Made by a program: the position numbers and the translations under genes. From an uncultured Chlorobiaceae bacterium (GTDB lineage Bacteria; Bacteroidota; Chlorobiia; Chlorobiales; Chlorobiaceae), in contig CAIQSY010000091.1 of assembly GCA_903874585.1 (NCBI GenBank), positions 1 to 48,594 of the forward strand: 48,594 nt of DNA, given 5' to 3'. The notes under the pieces are model-generated. The model was not told the origin of the DNA and ran no database searches. It was given only the letters and a program-made list of their open reading frames with translations. This document shows, piece after piece, positions 16,560 through 24,657 of this stretch (position 1 is its first letter; each line of letters opens with the position of its first letter).

Positions 16560-16929
16560 GATATTACTAAGCCATCAAGCAAGATTAACTTATACAATTA
16601 TAGGGGAATAAAAGGTTCTCTTGAGTTCAATTGATAGTTCCATTTTCCATGAAACTTATCCCGATTCCATGTCCAACTTTGTATTCTATTGTTGTCACCG
16701 ATAACGATAAGACGACTCGCATCGGAACAGAGAACATTACCGATTGCACGCAATCAACTTCGAATACTTTCAACGATCAAATCTGTGATATGGTATGAGC
16801 TTTATTCCAGAGTTTTTCTGCCAGTTGGGTCGTTATAGGCTTAGTACTCACGTATGAGCTTCTATAGCGACCCGTAATCGAAACGTAATTCTTCTAAGGC
16901 TATATTTAAGGTTATTGTTGTATAACCTC
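16560..16929 (-). pseudogene. Gene-free stretch with possible decayed WD-repeat-like coding fragment
   Basis: No intact gene. On the minus strand one frame from about 16780 to 16580 reads without a stop and includes SDASRLIVIGDNNRIQSW followed by TWNRDKFHGKW, which resembles a blade of a WD/beta-propeller protein. Further upstream the same strand is broken by several stops. It may be the rest of a lost gene between serB and the nuclease unit, or chance. Confidence 0.25.
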
Positions 16930-18333
16930 TTAGTTATCAGCGATTTCAGGCAATAACTTCATAAAGTGTTCAACGTTATCAGGATATGATGCTGTCAGAG
17001 CTGAGAGTGTCGCTTGGAATTTTGTGTAGATCACTTCGCTTTTTCTCAGTTGATAACTCTCTTTATCACCTTCAACGACTGACTCAAGATCATAAATAAG
17101 CCATGCAATTTCAGCCTCTTCCTGTTTCACTGATACCAAATTTGGAAGAGCCTCAAAATAACTGCGACTGATTGCAACAGCCATTTTCTTATGCCATGAA
17201 TTTAAAATTGAGCCTTTAAAAATAAGTTGGGGCACAAGATTTTCTCGCGCAGATGTGACATAATCTGGTTCTGGATAGTTCGATTGGGCAGACCAGTCCA
17301 TCATCGAATGTGTCTTTGGATCTTTCATGTAATATTCAAATGGATCACGCGGATCACCGGCAATATATGCTGCTTGAATCTCAATAGCACCAAAATCAAC
17401 AATCTTACCAGCATCGTCGTAAGCCACAAGAACAACGTCAAGCTCTCCTGCAGATTTTCCGTAAGCATCAGTAAGCTGAACGGCTGTCAATGAGCTCCAG
17501 CGCACACCGTCTTCAAAAAAGAATGATGCAGCATCATCAGTTATAAGCCAATCCTCACGAAAACGCACTGGACAGGTGATGACAGCTTTGTTATTATGTA
17601 GAATACTGCACACACCAAGAGGATTCTTTGTCTGGTCGTTCGTACAGTTTGGTACTTTATTGTTAAAAGGGCACTGCCGGTGTGAGCGATAGCGCTGCGC
17701 TTTTTGCGAAAAGTCTGTTGCTGTAAAACCAAAAATTTCGGCTAATGGATGTTTAAATGTGTTCATACTGTGAAGTGTTTTCGATGCAGTGGATTGAATA
17801 AGACTATTGGATTCGAGATCCTGTGCTGTTTTTACAACACCAATACTTTGTTGTATTGGATTTTCATTTTGTAGTTGCTCTGCAAAACGAGGTAAAGAAA
17901 TATTTGTTGGAGGTATAATTATGTCGTTGGTATTAATGCTTTGCGCATAAACTGTCTTTGGTTGAGGTTTTTCTTCTACCTTTACCGTCGGCATTATATC
18001 AGGAATAATTTGTATGGCGGGTTCTGTGCTCGCCGGTGATGCTGTTGGAGAAGAGGTTGGTTCTAATTCATAAGTAAACTCATTTCGTTGAGATACTTTT
18101 GCCTCTGTTACACTCCGTGCACTTGCTTGATGTGAAGGAAAGCCATTCACAAGATCGACACTTTTCTGAAGTTGATCAATATGATGTTGCTCGTTTGCAC
18201 TTATTTGTAATAACGATTTTTTCATCTCTGGATCATCAACATCCATAGCAAGTGATGTAAAAACATCACGTTTTTGAATTTTGATCTCTATCATAGAGTC
18301 AAAAAATCCAAGTAAATCCTTATTAATAAACAT
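16930..18333 (-). CDS. NotI-family restriction endonuclease-like protein with N-terminal ferritin-like segment
   Basis: The C-terminal half (about 195-467) matches the NotI endonuclease family. IFGF precedes four cysteines at 221, 230, 242 and 254 (QCPFNNKVPNC, GVCS, TCPVR) in the pattern CPF...C...GVC...CP that binds iron in NotI. GELDVVLVAYDD with Asp299, then FGAIEIQ with Glu318 and Gln320, corresponds to NotI's GVLEIQ active-site strand of the PD-(D/E)XK fold. The N-terminal region is extra: residues 1-62 look like a rubrerythrin/ferritin half, with Glu16 and Glu48-x-x-His51 in SANEQHHIDQLQ, followed by a Pro/Ser/Thr-rich linker (about 65-190). The gene overlaps the small upstream gene by 11 bases. 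No methyltransferase gene is adjacent. Family assignment is fairly secure; DNA cleavage and the role of the N-terminus are inference. Confidence 0.75.
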   Translation of the reverse strand: MFINKDLLGFFDSMIEIKIQKRDVFTSLAMDVDDPEMKKSLLQISANEQHHIDQLQKSVDLVNGFPSHQASARSVTEAKVSQRNEFTYELEPTSSPTASPASTEPAIQIIPDIMPTVKVEEKPQPKTVYAQSINTNDIIIPPTNISLPRFAEQLQNENPIQQSIGVVKTAQDLESNSLIQSTASKTLHSMNTFKHPLAEIFGFTATDFSQKAQRYRSHRQCPFNNKVPNCTNDQTKNPLGVCSILHNNKAVITCPVRFREDWLITDDAASFFFEDGVRWSSLTAVQLTDAYGKSAGELDVVLVAYDDAGKIVDFGAIEIQAAYIAGDPRDPFEYYMKDPKTHSMMDWSAQSNYPEPDYVTSARENLVPQLIFKGSILNSWHKKMAVAISRSYFEALPNLVSVKQEEAEIAWLIYDLESVVEGDKESYQLRKSEVIYTKFQATLSALTASYPDNVEHFMKLLPEIADN

Positions 18334-18562
18334 CTTTTCCGTTTTTTATAATGGATTCAATAAGCTGTTTTGTCATGGATTTATGATTTTGGATATCCGC
18401 GTCAAGTTTTTGTAACATATCCAACACTTTAAACTGCACATCTTCACTTAAGGTAGAGTACCTTAAAACATTCTGTATATGGTTGGAATAAATAGCGATT
18501 ACTGACTCTTCGCTCTGCTCTACCCCTTTTATTCTTTTTAGTAATTCGTTTTTTTCTATCAT
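18323..18562 (-). CDS. Small helical, ferritin-like protein coupled to the NotI-like nuclease
   Basis: A 79-residue hydrophilic protein, predicted all helical. Its pattern, EESVIAIYSNH around 18-28 and DADIQNHKSM around 54-63, resembles the acidic/His helix pairs of rubrerythrin-like four-helix bundles and parallels the first 60 residues of the downstream nuclease. Its stop overlaps the nuclease start by 11 bases, which implies coupled translation and a shared task. The weak similarity means the ferritin-like label is tentative; it could simply be a helical partner or regulator. There is no signal peptide or membrane segment. Confidence 0.6.
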   Translation of the reverse strand: MIEKNELLKRIKGVEQSEESVIAIYSNHIQNVLRYSTLSEDVQFKVLDMLQKLDADIQNHKSMTKQLIESIIKNGKDVY

Positions 18563-18891
18563 GGCTGAATATTTTAGAAAATTGTAATAGCTAATTTATA
18601 AAATCCTATTAATCAGCAATAGAATCAGTTTTGAAAAAAAATATCAATTTTTCTTTTCATTCCAAATGGTCATTTGATTTATATGCCCACAATAAACAGC
18701 TTGTGCGTTACTTTAAGCTCATGTAGCCGTTATATAAGCTTACTCTTATAATCGCTTTTTACAGTATTGGCACAGTATGCGTACCATTGCGTCATCGTGT
18801 GTTATGATTTAGCTCTAAATGATTTTTTTATTTATGATTAAGATAAAAAGCTTTTATGAAGTACTCGGTCATCGTTATGGTATTGGTTATT
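18563..18891. other. Gene-free spacer
   Basis: An AT-rich spacer of 329 bases between the nuclease unit and the end of the exopolysaccharide operon. I see no gene longer than about 30 codons and no clear terminator. It should contain the promoter of the nuclease unit on the minus strand; I could not identify it. Confidence 0.5.
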
Positions 18892-20016
18892 TTATAAGCG
18901 TAATAAACCTTGATGTACTTTGACTTTTTTGCTTTGATAATATTCTGGTAACCAAGCAATACTGTTGATATAATAATCGGTTATGTCATTGTAATAAAGA
19001 CCTTCTTCATCTTGCCGTATATGCTTACGAAGGCGTTGCAGCACATTTGTTGAGATTTTTGCCCCAGTCGCCTCTGTTGCGGCAAATACGGCGCTGCAAA
19101 ACAGGGCATTGCTATAGGGTGTTGCTGGTGCGTTAAATTCTATCTTATTGCTGAAATCTTTTTCAAATGAGTCCGAAAACCATTGAAGTACTTTAAGTGC
19201 TCTTATGTCTTGATAAAGATAGTAATCTGCTGCAATTCTTAATGGAACTCGAACAGCATCCCAGCCGTATATCAAAGGTTTGCCAGGGAGAACAGTCAAT
19301 TTTCCTTCTTGATCAATTGCTATCCAGTCAGGTATAATCCCTTTTTCATTAAGCTTTTCTGGTGAATCCATCAACCGGTTAAGAAGGTCATACGTTGTAT
19401 CAGTAAGTGCTAACCAGCGGCTGTCTTGACTGATGGTATAAAACATTTTAAAGTGTGACGGCGCGTAGTAGGACGGATTCAGAGCAATAAAATCATGCGC
19501 ACCATTTTCTGATTTAGGCCATGGAAGAAGATATATCTTGCCATTGATGACCTCTGTTTCATGCTCAAGAACGCTCAGCATGACTTTTTTTGCGAGTGTT
19601 AGATATCTGTCATCTTGCCATTGGCGATAAGCAAGAATAAGACTGTAAGCATAATCAATATCAGCGTCTGATGCTGCTTTTATATCACTTACTTTACCAT
19701 TTTCAAAATGCCATGCCAGTAAATAATCACCTTGTGATATTTGGCGAGATAAGTTTTTCTCTGTCCAAGCAAGACATTTATCAAATGTTTTTTGATCATC
19801 AACTAATACAGCACGAAGCATTGCATAGGCTTGACCTTCAGAGACAGTATCGTTATTGTTTTTTGGTCGAATAACTCTACCATCTCTTATGAATGCGTAT
19901 TGATAATGCTTCCACGATTGCTTTACAATCTCTTGGGAATTTTGAGGGATTGAAGAACAGTTAATTACGGTAAATAGTGAAATTGACGCGAAAGCAAGAG
20001 AAAAAAAGCGTTTCAT
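18892..20016 (-). CDS. GH8 family endoglucanase-like hydrolase (BcsZ type)
   Basis: A 374-residue glycoside hydrolase family 8 protein, the family of the cellulose-operon endoglucanase BcsZ. The catalytic acid Glu60 lies in VSEGQAYAML, and the second acidic motif SDADIDYAY is at 116-124, as expected for the alpha6/alpha6 barrel. The N-terminus is a signal peptide (MKRFFSLAFASISLFTV) ending at Cys20, so it may be a lipoprotein, although Asn before the Cys is unusual for a lipobox. Its start overlaps the end of the glycosyltransferase gene by four bases. It probably trims or edits the glucan made by that enzyme in the periplasm. Confidence 0.88.
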   Translation of the reverse strand: MKRFFSLAFASISLFTVINCSSIPQNSQEIVKQSWKHYQYAFIRDGRVIRPKNNNDTVSEGQAYAMLRAVLVDDQKTFDKCLAWTEKNLSRQISQGDYLLAWHFENGKVSDIKAASDADIDYAYSLILAYRQWQDDRYLTLAKKVMLSVLEHETEVINGKIYLLPWPKSENGAHDFIALNPSYYAPSHFKMFYTISQDSRWLALTDTTYDLLNRLMDSPEKLNEKGIIPDWIAIDQEGKLTVLPGKPLIYGWDAVRVPLRIAADYYLYQDIRALKVLQWFSDSFEKDFSNKIEFNAPATPYSNALFCSAVFAATEATGAKISTNVLQRLRKHIRQDEEGLYYNDITDYYINSIAWLPEYYQSKKVKVHQGLLRL

Positions 20017-21524
20017 TTTTTGTTTAAATGAAAAATACCTAACAATAGAATTGCTTGGAGTGCCATCCAGAACATGTTTATTAAGAGCACATAATCCATC
20101 GACTCAAATGTTAGTCTATAAGCACCCCAGCCAAGTGTTGCGAGTACAACAAATAAAACAAGTAACTGTGGCCAAAGATTTTTCAGTGGAACATTTTTGG
20201 CGTTTCCTTTTGGAGTAACTTGAAACCCTTTTTTACTGATATTCAGTAATCCCGTAAACGATGCAGTCAAATACACAGGCATTGAAAGAGCTGTAAGCAT
20301 CTGTACTTTAAACATATTACTTAGCTTATATTTCTTCTTGAACATACTTGAGTAAAAGACATAATTCGACAGAATGAAGAAAGGTACGAATGTTAAGCTG
20401 TACACTTCCGGAGTAATATTGTACGAATGGATGTTGAAAAAAATGTATAAAATAGGACCGGTCATTAACCAGAAATATGCCCATCCAATAAAATAGTAGG
20501 TGGTTGAGATCACATATTCAAGCCATTGCGATGGACTGAGCTTATTAAGACCAGTAAAAACTAACGTGACCAATTTTCGGAAAAGTTGTGATGTGCCTAA
20601 AGCCCAGCGATTTTGCTGCGTAAAATACGCTGCCAAGTCTTCTGGAGCCATACCAAATGTATATGCTCTATGGATAAAGTACGATTTCCACCCTTTTTGA
20701 TGTAACTTAAATGAAGTGGCAATATCTTCAGTCACCGTATCTTCATCAAAATTGCCAACATCATTCAAAGCTGCACGACGAAATACAACATTCGTTCCAC
20801 AGCAGAACATTGCTTTATTGATTGTTTTTCCAAGGCAAATGTACTCATAAAAGATGGCTTGCTGATTGTGTGCAACCATTGATACGGTACTGACATCTCC
20901 ATTAGAATAAAATTGAGGAGTCTGAACAAAAGCAAGTTTATCGTCACCTTCCAAAAAAGGTACAAGTGTTTCAAGAAAAACAGGCATCGGATTCTGATCA
21001 GCATCAAAAATTGCGATATACTTCTCGTTTACAATTTTTAATACTTCATTAATCATTCCAGCTTTAGCTCCTCGATTGTCTTTTCTGGTAAAGAGTTGAA
21101 CACCAAGCTTCTCAGCAAGTTCTTTTGCTTCTTGTTTGTAGCTTGGAATCGTAGAATCATCAAGAAGGTAAATCTTCTTGTTGTCATAAGCGATATTGAT
21201 GCAGGTGAGCAATGTTTTTTCAATAATATCTTTAGATTCGTGACGAGCTGGAACTAAAATTGCTACAGAAGCATCTTCGCTTGGCTCAGTTTGTGGCGGA
21301 AGAGATGGCGACCAGTTTTCCCGCACAACATCCACAAAAAAGAAAAAAGAGTGAAACAAAATAAATGTTTCAGCAATAAAAAAGAGTGTACCAAATAACC
21401 ACTCAATGCCGACAAATGGTGCATAGAGTAGGTAATAAATGCGCACTATTACATAAATGACAAGTGATAATAGTAGTATTGCTACCTGCGCAACTAACGA
21501 CCAAGATTTTTTCTTATCCTGCAT
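20013..21524 (-). CDS. Cellulose synthase-like family 2 glycosyltransferase
   Basis: A 503-residue inner-membrane processive beta-glycosyltransferase of the cellulose synthase type. Two N-terminal membrane segments (about 11-35 and 43-66) precede the GT2 domain, with the motifs DDS (122-124), DAD (174-176), TED (265-267) and QQNRW (303-307), the complete D,D,D,QxxRW set of polymerising enzymes. Four to six membrane helices follow. The protein ends after the last helices, without the PilZ c-di-GMP domain of BcsA and with no BcsB gene nearby. It is flanked by an outer-membrane exporter and a GH8 hydrolase, so the product is likely a secreted beta-glucan; the exact sugar is unproven. Confidence 0.88.
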   Translation of the reverse strand: MQDKKKSWSLVAQVAILLLSLVIYVIVRIYYLLYAPFVGIEWLFGTLFFIAETFILFHSFFFFVDVVRENWSPSLPPQTEPSEDASVAILVPARHESKDIIEKTLLTCINIAYDNKKIYLLDDSTIPSYKQEAKELAEKLGVQLFTRKDNRGAKAGMINEVLKIVNEKYIAIFDADQNPMPVFLETLVPFLEGDDKLAFVQTPQFYSNGDVSTVSMVAHNQQAIFYEYICLGKTINKAMFCCGTNVVFRRAALNDVGNFDEDTVTEDIATSFKLHQKGWKSYFIHRAYTFGMAPEDLAAYFTQQNRWALGTSQLFRKLVTLVFTGLNKLSPSQWLEYVISTTYYFIGWAYFWLMTGPILYIFFNIHSYNITPEVYSLTFVPFFILSNYVFYSSMFKKKYKLSNMFKVQMLTALSMPVYLTASFTGLLNISKKGFQVTPKGNAKNVPLKNLWPQLLVLFVVLATLGWGAYRLTFESMDYVLLINMFWMALQAILLLGIFHLNKK

Positions 21525-21551
21525 TGTTCTTCCGTATTTATGTAAGAAGAT

Positions 21552-23714
21552 TTAGAAAAACCACTGTAACTGTGCTTTGAGCAGTTTATCTTGGTAATCT
21601 GCTTGCGTTGCCCAAGTGTATTGCCCCTCAAGAACAGTGGATAAGCGGTTACTCCAGTCATGATGTAAAGCGGCATGAACTTGGTGGGCTATATTTCCTT
21701 CTGGTTCAAAACTGGCTTGATATGCTGTAGTTACATAAGTATTATTGACGCCATTGAACAGCTCATTATTAAAGTAATACTTTCCCTCTAACTTTGCTGT
21801 ATGTGTTGTGAATGAGTTCGGTTTCCAATATGGATAATGGGGTATTCCTTTTATATCTGAAAAACCGTAATTTTGTAAACGATAGCTTAGATGGAGTGAC
21901 CTTATTCCACTCATTAAATGAGCCGTAATATCTGCGCCTTTCGTTATACTGGTATTATTATCTGAATAGTTACCAGAGGCATAATCAGCACCAAGATGCC
22001 ATGCTCTATAACCAGTGTAAAGTACCCTTCCTTTCCACTGGTCACGTGTAATATTTCCCTTAAAAGTATTGGCATTGTCCATTACTTCCTCATGACGAAC
22101 GACAGCATTGACATGAACATTGTTTAGTGGTTCACTTTCTGCTTCGATAAAGCCGGTATGCTTGTCTGAAACCTCTTGATGATTTTTGTTAAAAGTATAT
22201 GCAGCACGTATTAAGCCATTTGGGAGATTTTTATATTCAACACCGGCGGTAATACTTTGTTTATTAAAACTGCCATAACCTTCAAAATCATATGATTGAT
22301 TATTGATAGTTAATAAGCCGGACAGGTTTTCTTTAAATGGGTATGAGAGTGAGGTATAGAGACCACTGTAACTGTAACTTCCATTGATTACACTTCCATC
22401 GATTACACTTCCATATTTAGCATCAACCTTCAAATATTCAGCTCCAGTAGTGACTATCGGGTTTGATGCGTAGAGTGTTGTTTTCTCCTTTGCCATCGCC
22501 GCTTGACGATGTTCTGGTGCATTTGCCAGCAGTTGATCGTATGTTGCTGCAGCTTTTTGCCACTGATTAGCTTGCATATACATCTGCCCTAAATCAAAAA
22601 GAGCTTCCTGTTGTTTTGGTTCTACGGCTAACCACTCTTGATATGCTTTTACCGCAAGTCTATACGATCCTCTGAAATACTCTCTTTTCGCCTTTGCTTC
22701 AGTTTTTAATGCCTTGTTGTTTGGATAAGCTTTTATGGCTTCATCATACGTTGCTAAAGCTTGGGTATATTTTGCCAGCCACCCTAAGATACGGGCTTTT
22801 TCTCTGTATGCTATCTCTTTGAAATAGCTCTTATTGCCTGATTTATTTTTGGTAATGAGTTTATCGTATTCTGCAAGCGCAAGCTTATAGTCATTATCTT
22901 CCCAACTTGCCATTTCTGCATTAATCAAAATAGCCTGCTCGTTATCTGGTGCTTGCTGAAGTATTTGACTGCTGATTTTCCGAGCGTCAGGGAAATCATT
23001 TTTCCGTAAGGCTATGTTTGCTTTTGCTTGAAGTGCCTGAGTGTCACCAGGAAAGCGTTTTTCAATAGCTATCAACAGTTTTTCAGCCTCAGCATACTCA
23101 CTCGCATCAGCTAATTTATAGACGGCATTAACAGCGTTTTCTCTCTTTATCTTGTTTTTCTCAAGCAACTCTTGATAGCGAGCTGTTGCTTTGGAGTACT
23201 GTTTTTCAATAAGCAAAACCTCTGCATATTCGTTAACAACCATATCGCTTGCCACTCCAGCACCTACCCCTCTATCATAGAGTTTCAGCGCTTCAGCAAA
23301 ACGACCTGTCCATTTATAAGCCTTAGCAGCTTCAAGACTTAAGTATGAATCTTTTGGATGTTGCTGAACTAACTTTGCATATAACGGGATTGTTTTTTCC
23401 GCATTTTTTAACTCTAAATAAGTGCGTGTGGCTTGCCTGAGAATTTTTTCATCATTTGGATACCACACAATGAGCTTATCAAAAAGCTCTCCAGCGTCTT
23501 GAAATTTTCCTGTAGCAAGTGAGTTTTCTGCAAGTGTACGAATCTGCAAACGATCAAGTGATCCTGCACGAAATAACTCCATCGAAATGTTTTTATTCGT
23601 GGAGGTTTGTTGCACGGTACTGGCTTTTTTGGTACGCGCATCACTTACTTGTGGGTCAGCTATAATTACCAAACCAGCTATAGTCAGTAGAAAAAATTTA
23701 CTGTGTGATTTCAT
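21552..23714 (-). CDS. TPR-repeat outer-membrane exopolysaccharide exporter (BcsC-like)
   Basis: About 720 residues: a signal peptide (MKSHSKFFLLTIAGLVIIA), a periplasmic array of tetratricopeptide repeats (about 50-420, for example ALKLYDRG and ALAEYDKL units with W-x-P/Y-P-N loops), and a C-terminal part rich in alternating aromatic residues that ends QLQWFF, typical of an outer-membrane beta barrel. This TPR-scaffold plus barrel plan is that of BcsC, PgaA and AlgK/E. It is shorter than BcsC. An upstream in-frame ATG at 23729 would add five residues. It is first in the operon, 27 bases before the glycosyltransferase, and should carry the polymer through the outer membrane. Confidence 0.82.
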   Translation of the reverse strand: MKSHSKFFLLTIAGLVIIADPQVSDARTKKASTVQQTSTNKNISMELFRAGSLDRLQIRTLAENSLATGKFQDAGELFDKLIVWYPNDEKILRQATRTYLELKNAEKTIPLYAKLVQQHPKDSYLSLEAAKAYKWTGRFAEALKLYDRGVGAGVASDMVVNEYAEVLLIEKQYSKATARYQELLEKNKIKRENAVNAVYKLADASEYAEAEKLLIAIEKRFPGDTQALQAKANIALRKNDFPDARKISSQILQQAPDNEQAILINAEMASWEDNDYKLALAEYDKLITKNKSGNKSYFKEIAYREKARILGWLAKYTQALATYDEAIKAYPNNKALKTEAKAKREYFRGSYRLAVKAYQEWLAVEPKQQEALFDLGQMYMQANQWQKAAATYDQLLANAPEHRQAAMAKEKTTLYASNPIVTTGAEYLKVDAKYGSVIDGSVINGSYSYSGLYTSLSYPFKENLSGLLTINNQSYDFEGYGSFNKQSITAGVEYKNLPNGLIRAAYTFNKNHQEVSDKHTGFIEAESEPLNNVHVNAVVRHEEVMDNANTFKGNITRDQWKGRVLYTGYRAWHLGADYASGNYSDNNTSITKGADITAHLMSGIRSLHLSYRLQNYGFSDIKGIPHYPYWKPNSFTTHTAKLEGKYYFNNELFNGVNNTYVTTAYQASFEPEGNIAHQVHAALHHDWSNRLSTVLEGQYTWATQADYQDKLLKAQLQWFF

Positions 23715-23729
23715 AGTATTGTGTGGCAT

Positions 23730-24249
23730 TTAGCTATCTCAGATACAGTTCTGATAAAATAGTAATTGTGCTTAATAGAGATGACTTTTTCCATTTGTAT
23801 CATGGTAAGTCATTCTAAAAAAAGTTTTATAAACACGTAATCTCGTTGTTGCCCTGCTGTTCCTTCAAAAAATAACACACCCACTCTGCAACAGGTGATG
23901 ACAATGATTCATTGAAGATATTGCAAGAACTGAACGAGCCTTTCCAGTATGGAATGGTGCATAAGTAATTTTGACTCTGCGTTCTGTTGTTACCTCCTTA
24001 ACCAATAAGGAGTTTTTATTATAGTACAAAAGGTTACAGAAATAAACAAAATTCACTTCAACATCAATGGTTTCTTTAGAGAGTCAAAGAGCAGTATTAC
24101 CACCGACTTATTGTTTATATTTCCTAATAACTCATTTTTTTATATAAAGTTGTATTCATTTGATGAGGTATCGTTTTCCGCAGGTTATTTAATTTCCTAC
24201 ATTAGTCAATAAGTAAAAATTCTTTGCATAAACCAAGAGAGTTGAATCA
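23730..24249. other. Gene-free region upstream of the exopolysaccharide operon
   Basis: These 520 AT-rich bases separate the divergent exporter and lipoprotein genes and should hold both promoters. A minus-strand TATAAT-like box (about 24019-24024, seen as ATTATA on the plus strand) lies some 300 bases before the exporter start, which would give a long leader. A hairpin at 23994-24012 is listed separately. A 63-codon minus frame at 23865-24056 has no coding character. Confidence 0.4.
23994..24020. promoter_or_regulatory. Hairpin that includes a Shine-Dalgarno-like sequence
   Basis: CTCCTTA (23994-24000), ACCAA, TAAGGAG (24006-24012), then TTTTTATT on the plus strand. Read on the plus strand it looks like a weak terminator; read on the minus strand the stem contains AAGGAGG, a near-perfect ribosome binding site held in a hairpin. 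No start codon follows at normal spacing on the minus strand, so its role is open. Confidence 0.35.
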
Positions 24250-24648
24250 ATGAAAAATATGACGATTGCTGCTGTTCTTGCAGTAAGTCTTGGAGGTTGT
24301 ATGAGTGCATCTGACCATGCACGTCAATTGCCGTCATCTCATGAGCGCGATATGACGGTTGGTATTGTACAGCGTGATATCCGTAAAGGGATGACTGCTG
24401 CTGCTGTGGCTGAAGTGCTTGGTTCACCAAATATTGTGTCAAAAGATCGGGATGGAAAAGAGAGTTGGATTTATGACCGTCTCGCTACAGAAGCTGCGTA
24501 TTCTACGGGAAGTGGCGGGATTTTATCGCTTCTCATTGGTTCGCGCAATGCAGGTGCAGCCTCATCAACACAAAAGAGCTTGACGGTGATTATCAAGTTT
24601 GTGAATGGTGTGGTCAGCGATTATTCTTATCATAGCAGCCGTTTTTAG
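24250..24648 (+). CDS. SmpA/BamE-like lipoprotein
   Basis: A 132-residue lipoprotein with the signal sequence MKNMTIAAVLAVSLGGC (lipobox LGGC, Cys17). The mature part, with QRDIRKGMTAAAVAEVLGSPNIV and ESWIYDR, has the pattern of the SmpA/OmlA/BamE fold, in which a helix pair (KGMT..EV...GSP) packs on a small sheet ending in VIIKFVNGVVSDYSY. Family members assist outer-membrane assembly or envelope integrity; a central Gly/Ser-rich loop (SGGILSLLIGSRNAGAAS) is atypical. The next lipoprotein gene starts nine bases after its stop codon, so the two form a unit. Confidence 0.75.
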   Translation: MKNMTIAAVLAVSLGGCMSASDHARQLPSSHERDMTVGIVQRDIRKGMTAAAVAEVLGSPNIVSKDRDGKESWIYDRLATEAAYSTGSGGILSLLIGSRNAGAASSTQKSLTVIIKFVNGVVSDYSYHSSRF

Positions 24649-24657
24649 GGAGTCACG

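Noticed and set aside
16930..18562. Complete restriction-modification system
   Set aside because: Only the nuclease side is seen; no methyltransferase motifs (such as a SAM motif with DPPY or PCQ) are in the adjacent genes.
23865..24056. 63-codon minus-strand gene
   Set aside because: No ribosome binding site at its start, low-complexity composition and no recognisable motif; treated as leader/spacer.
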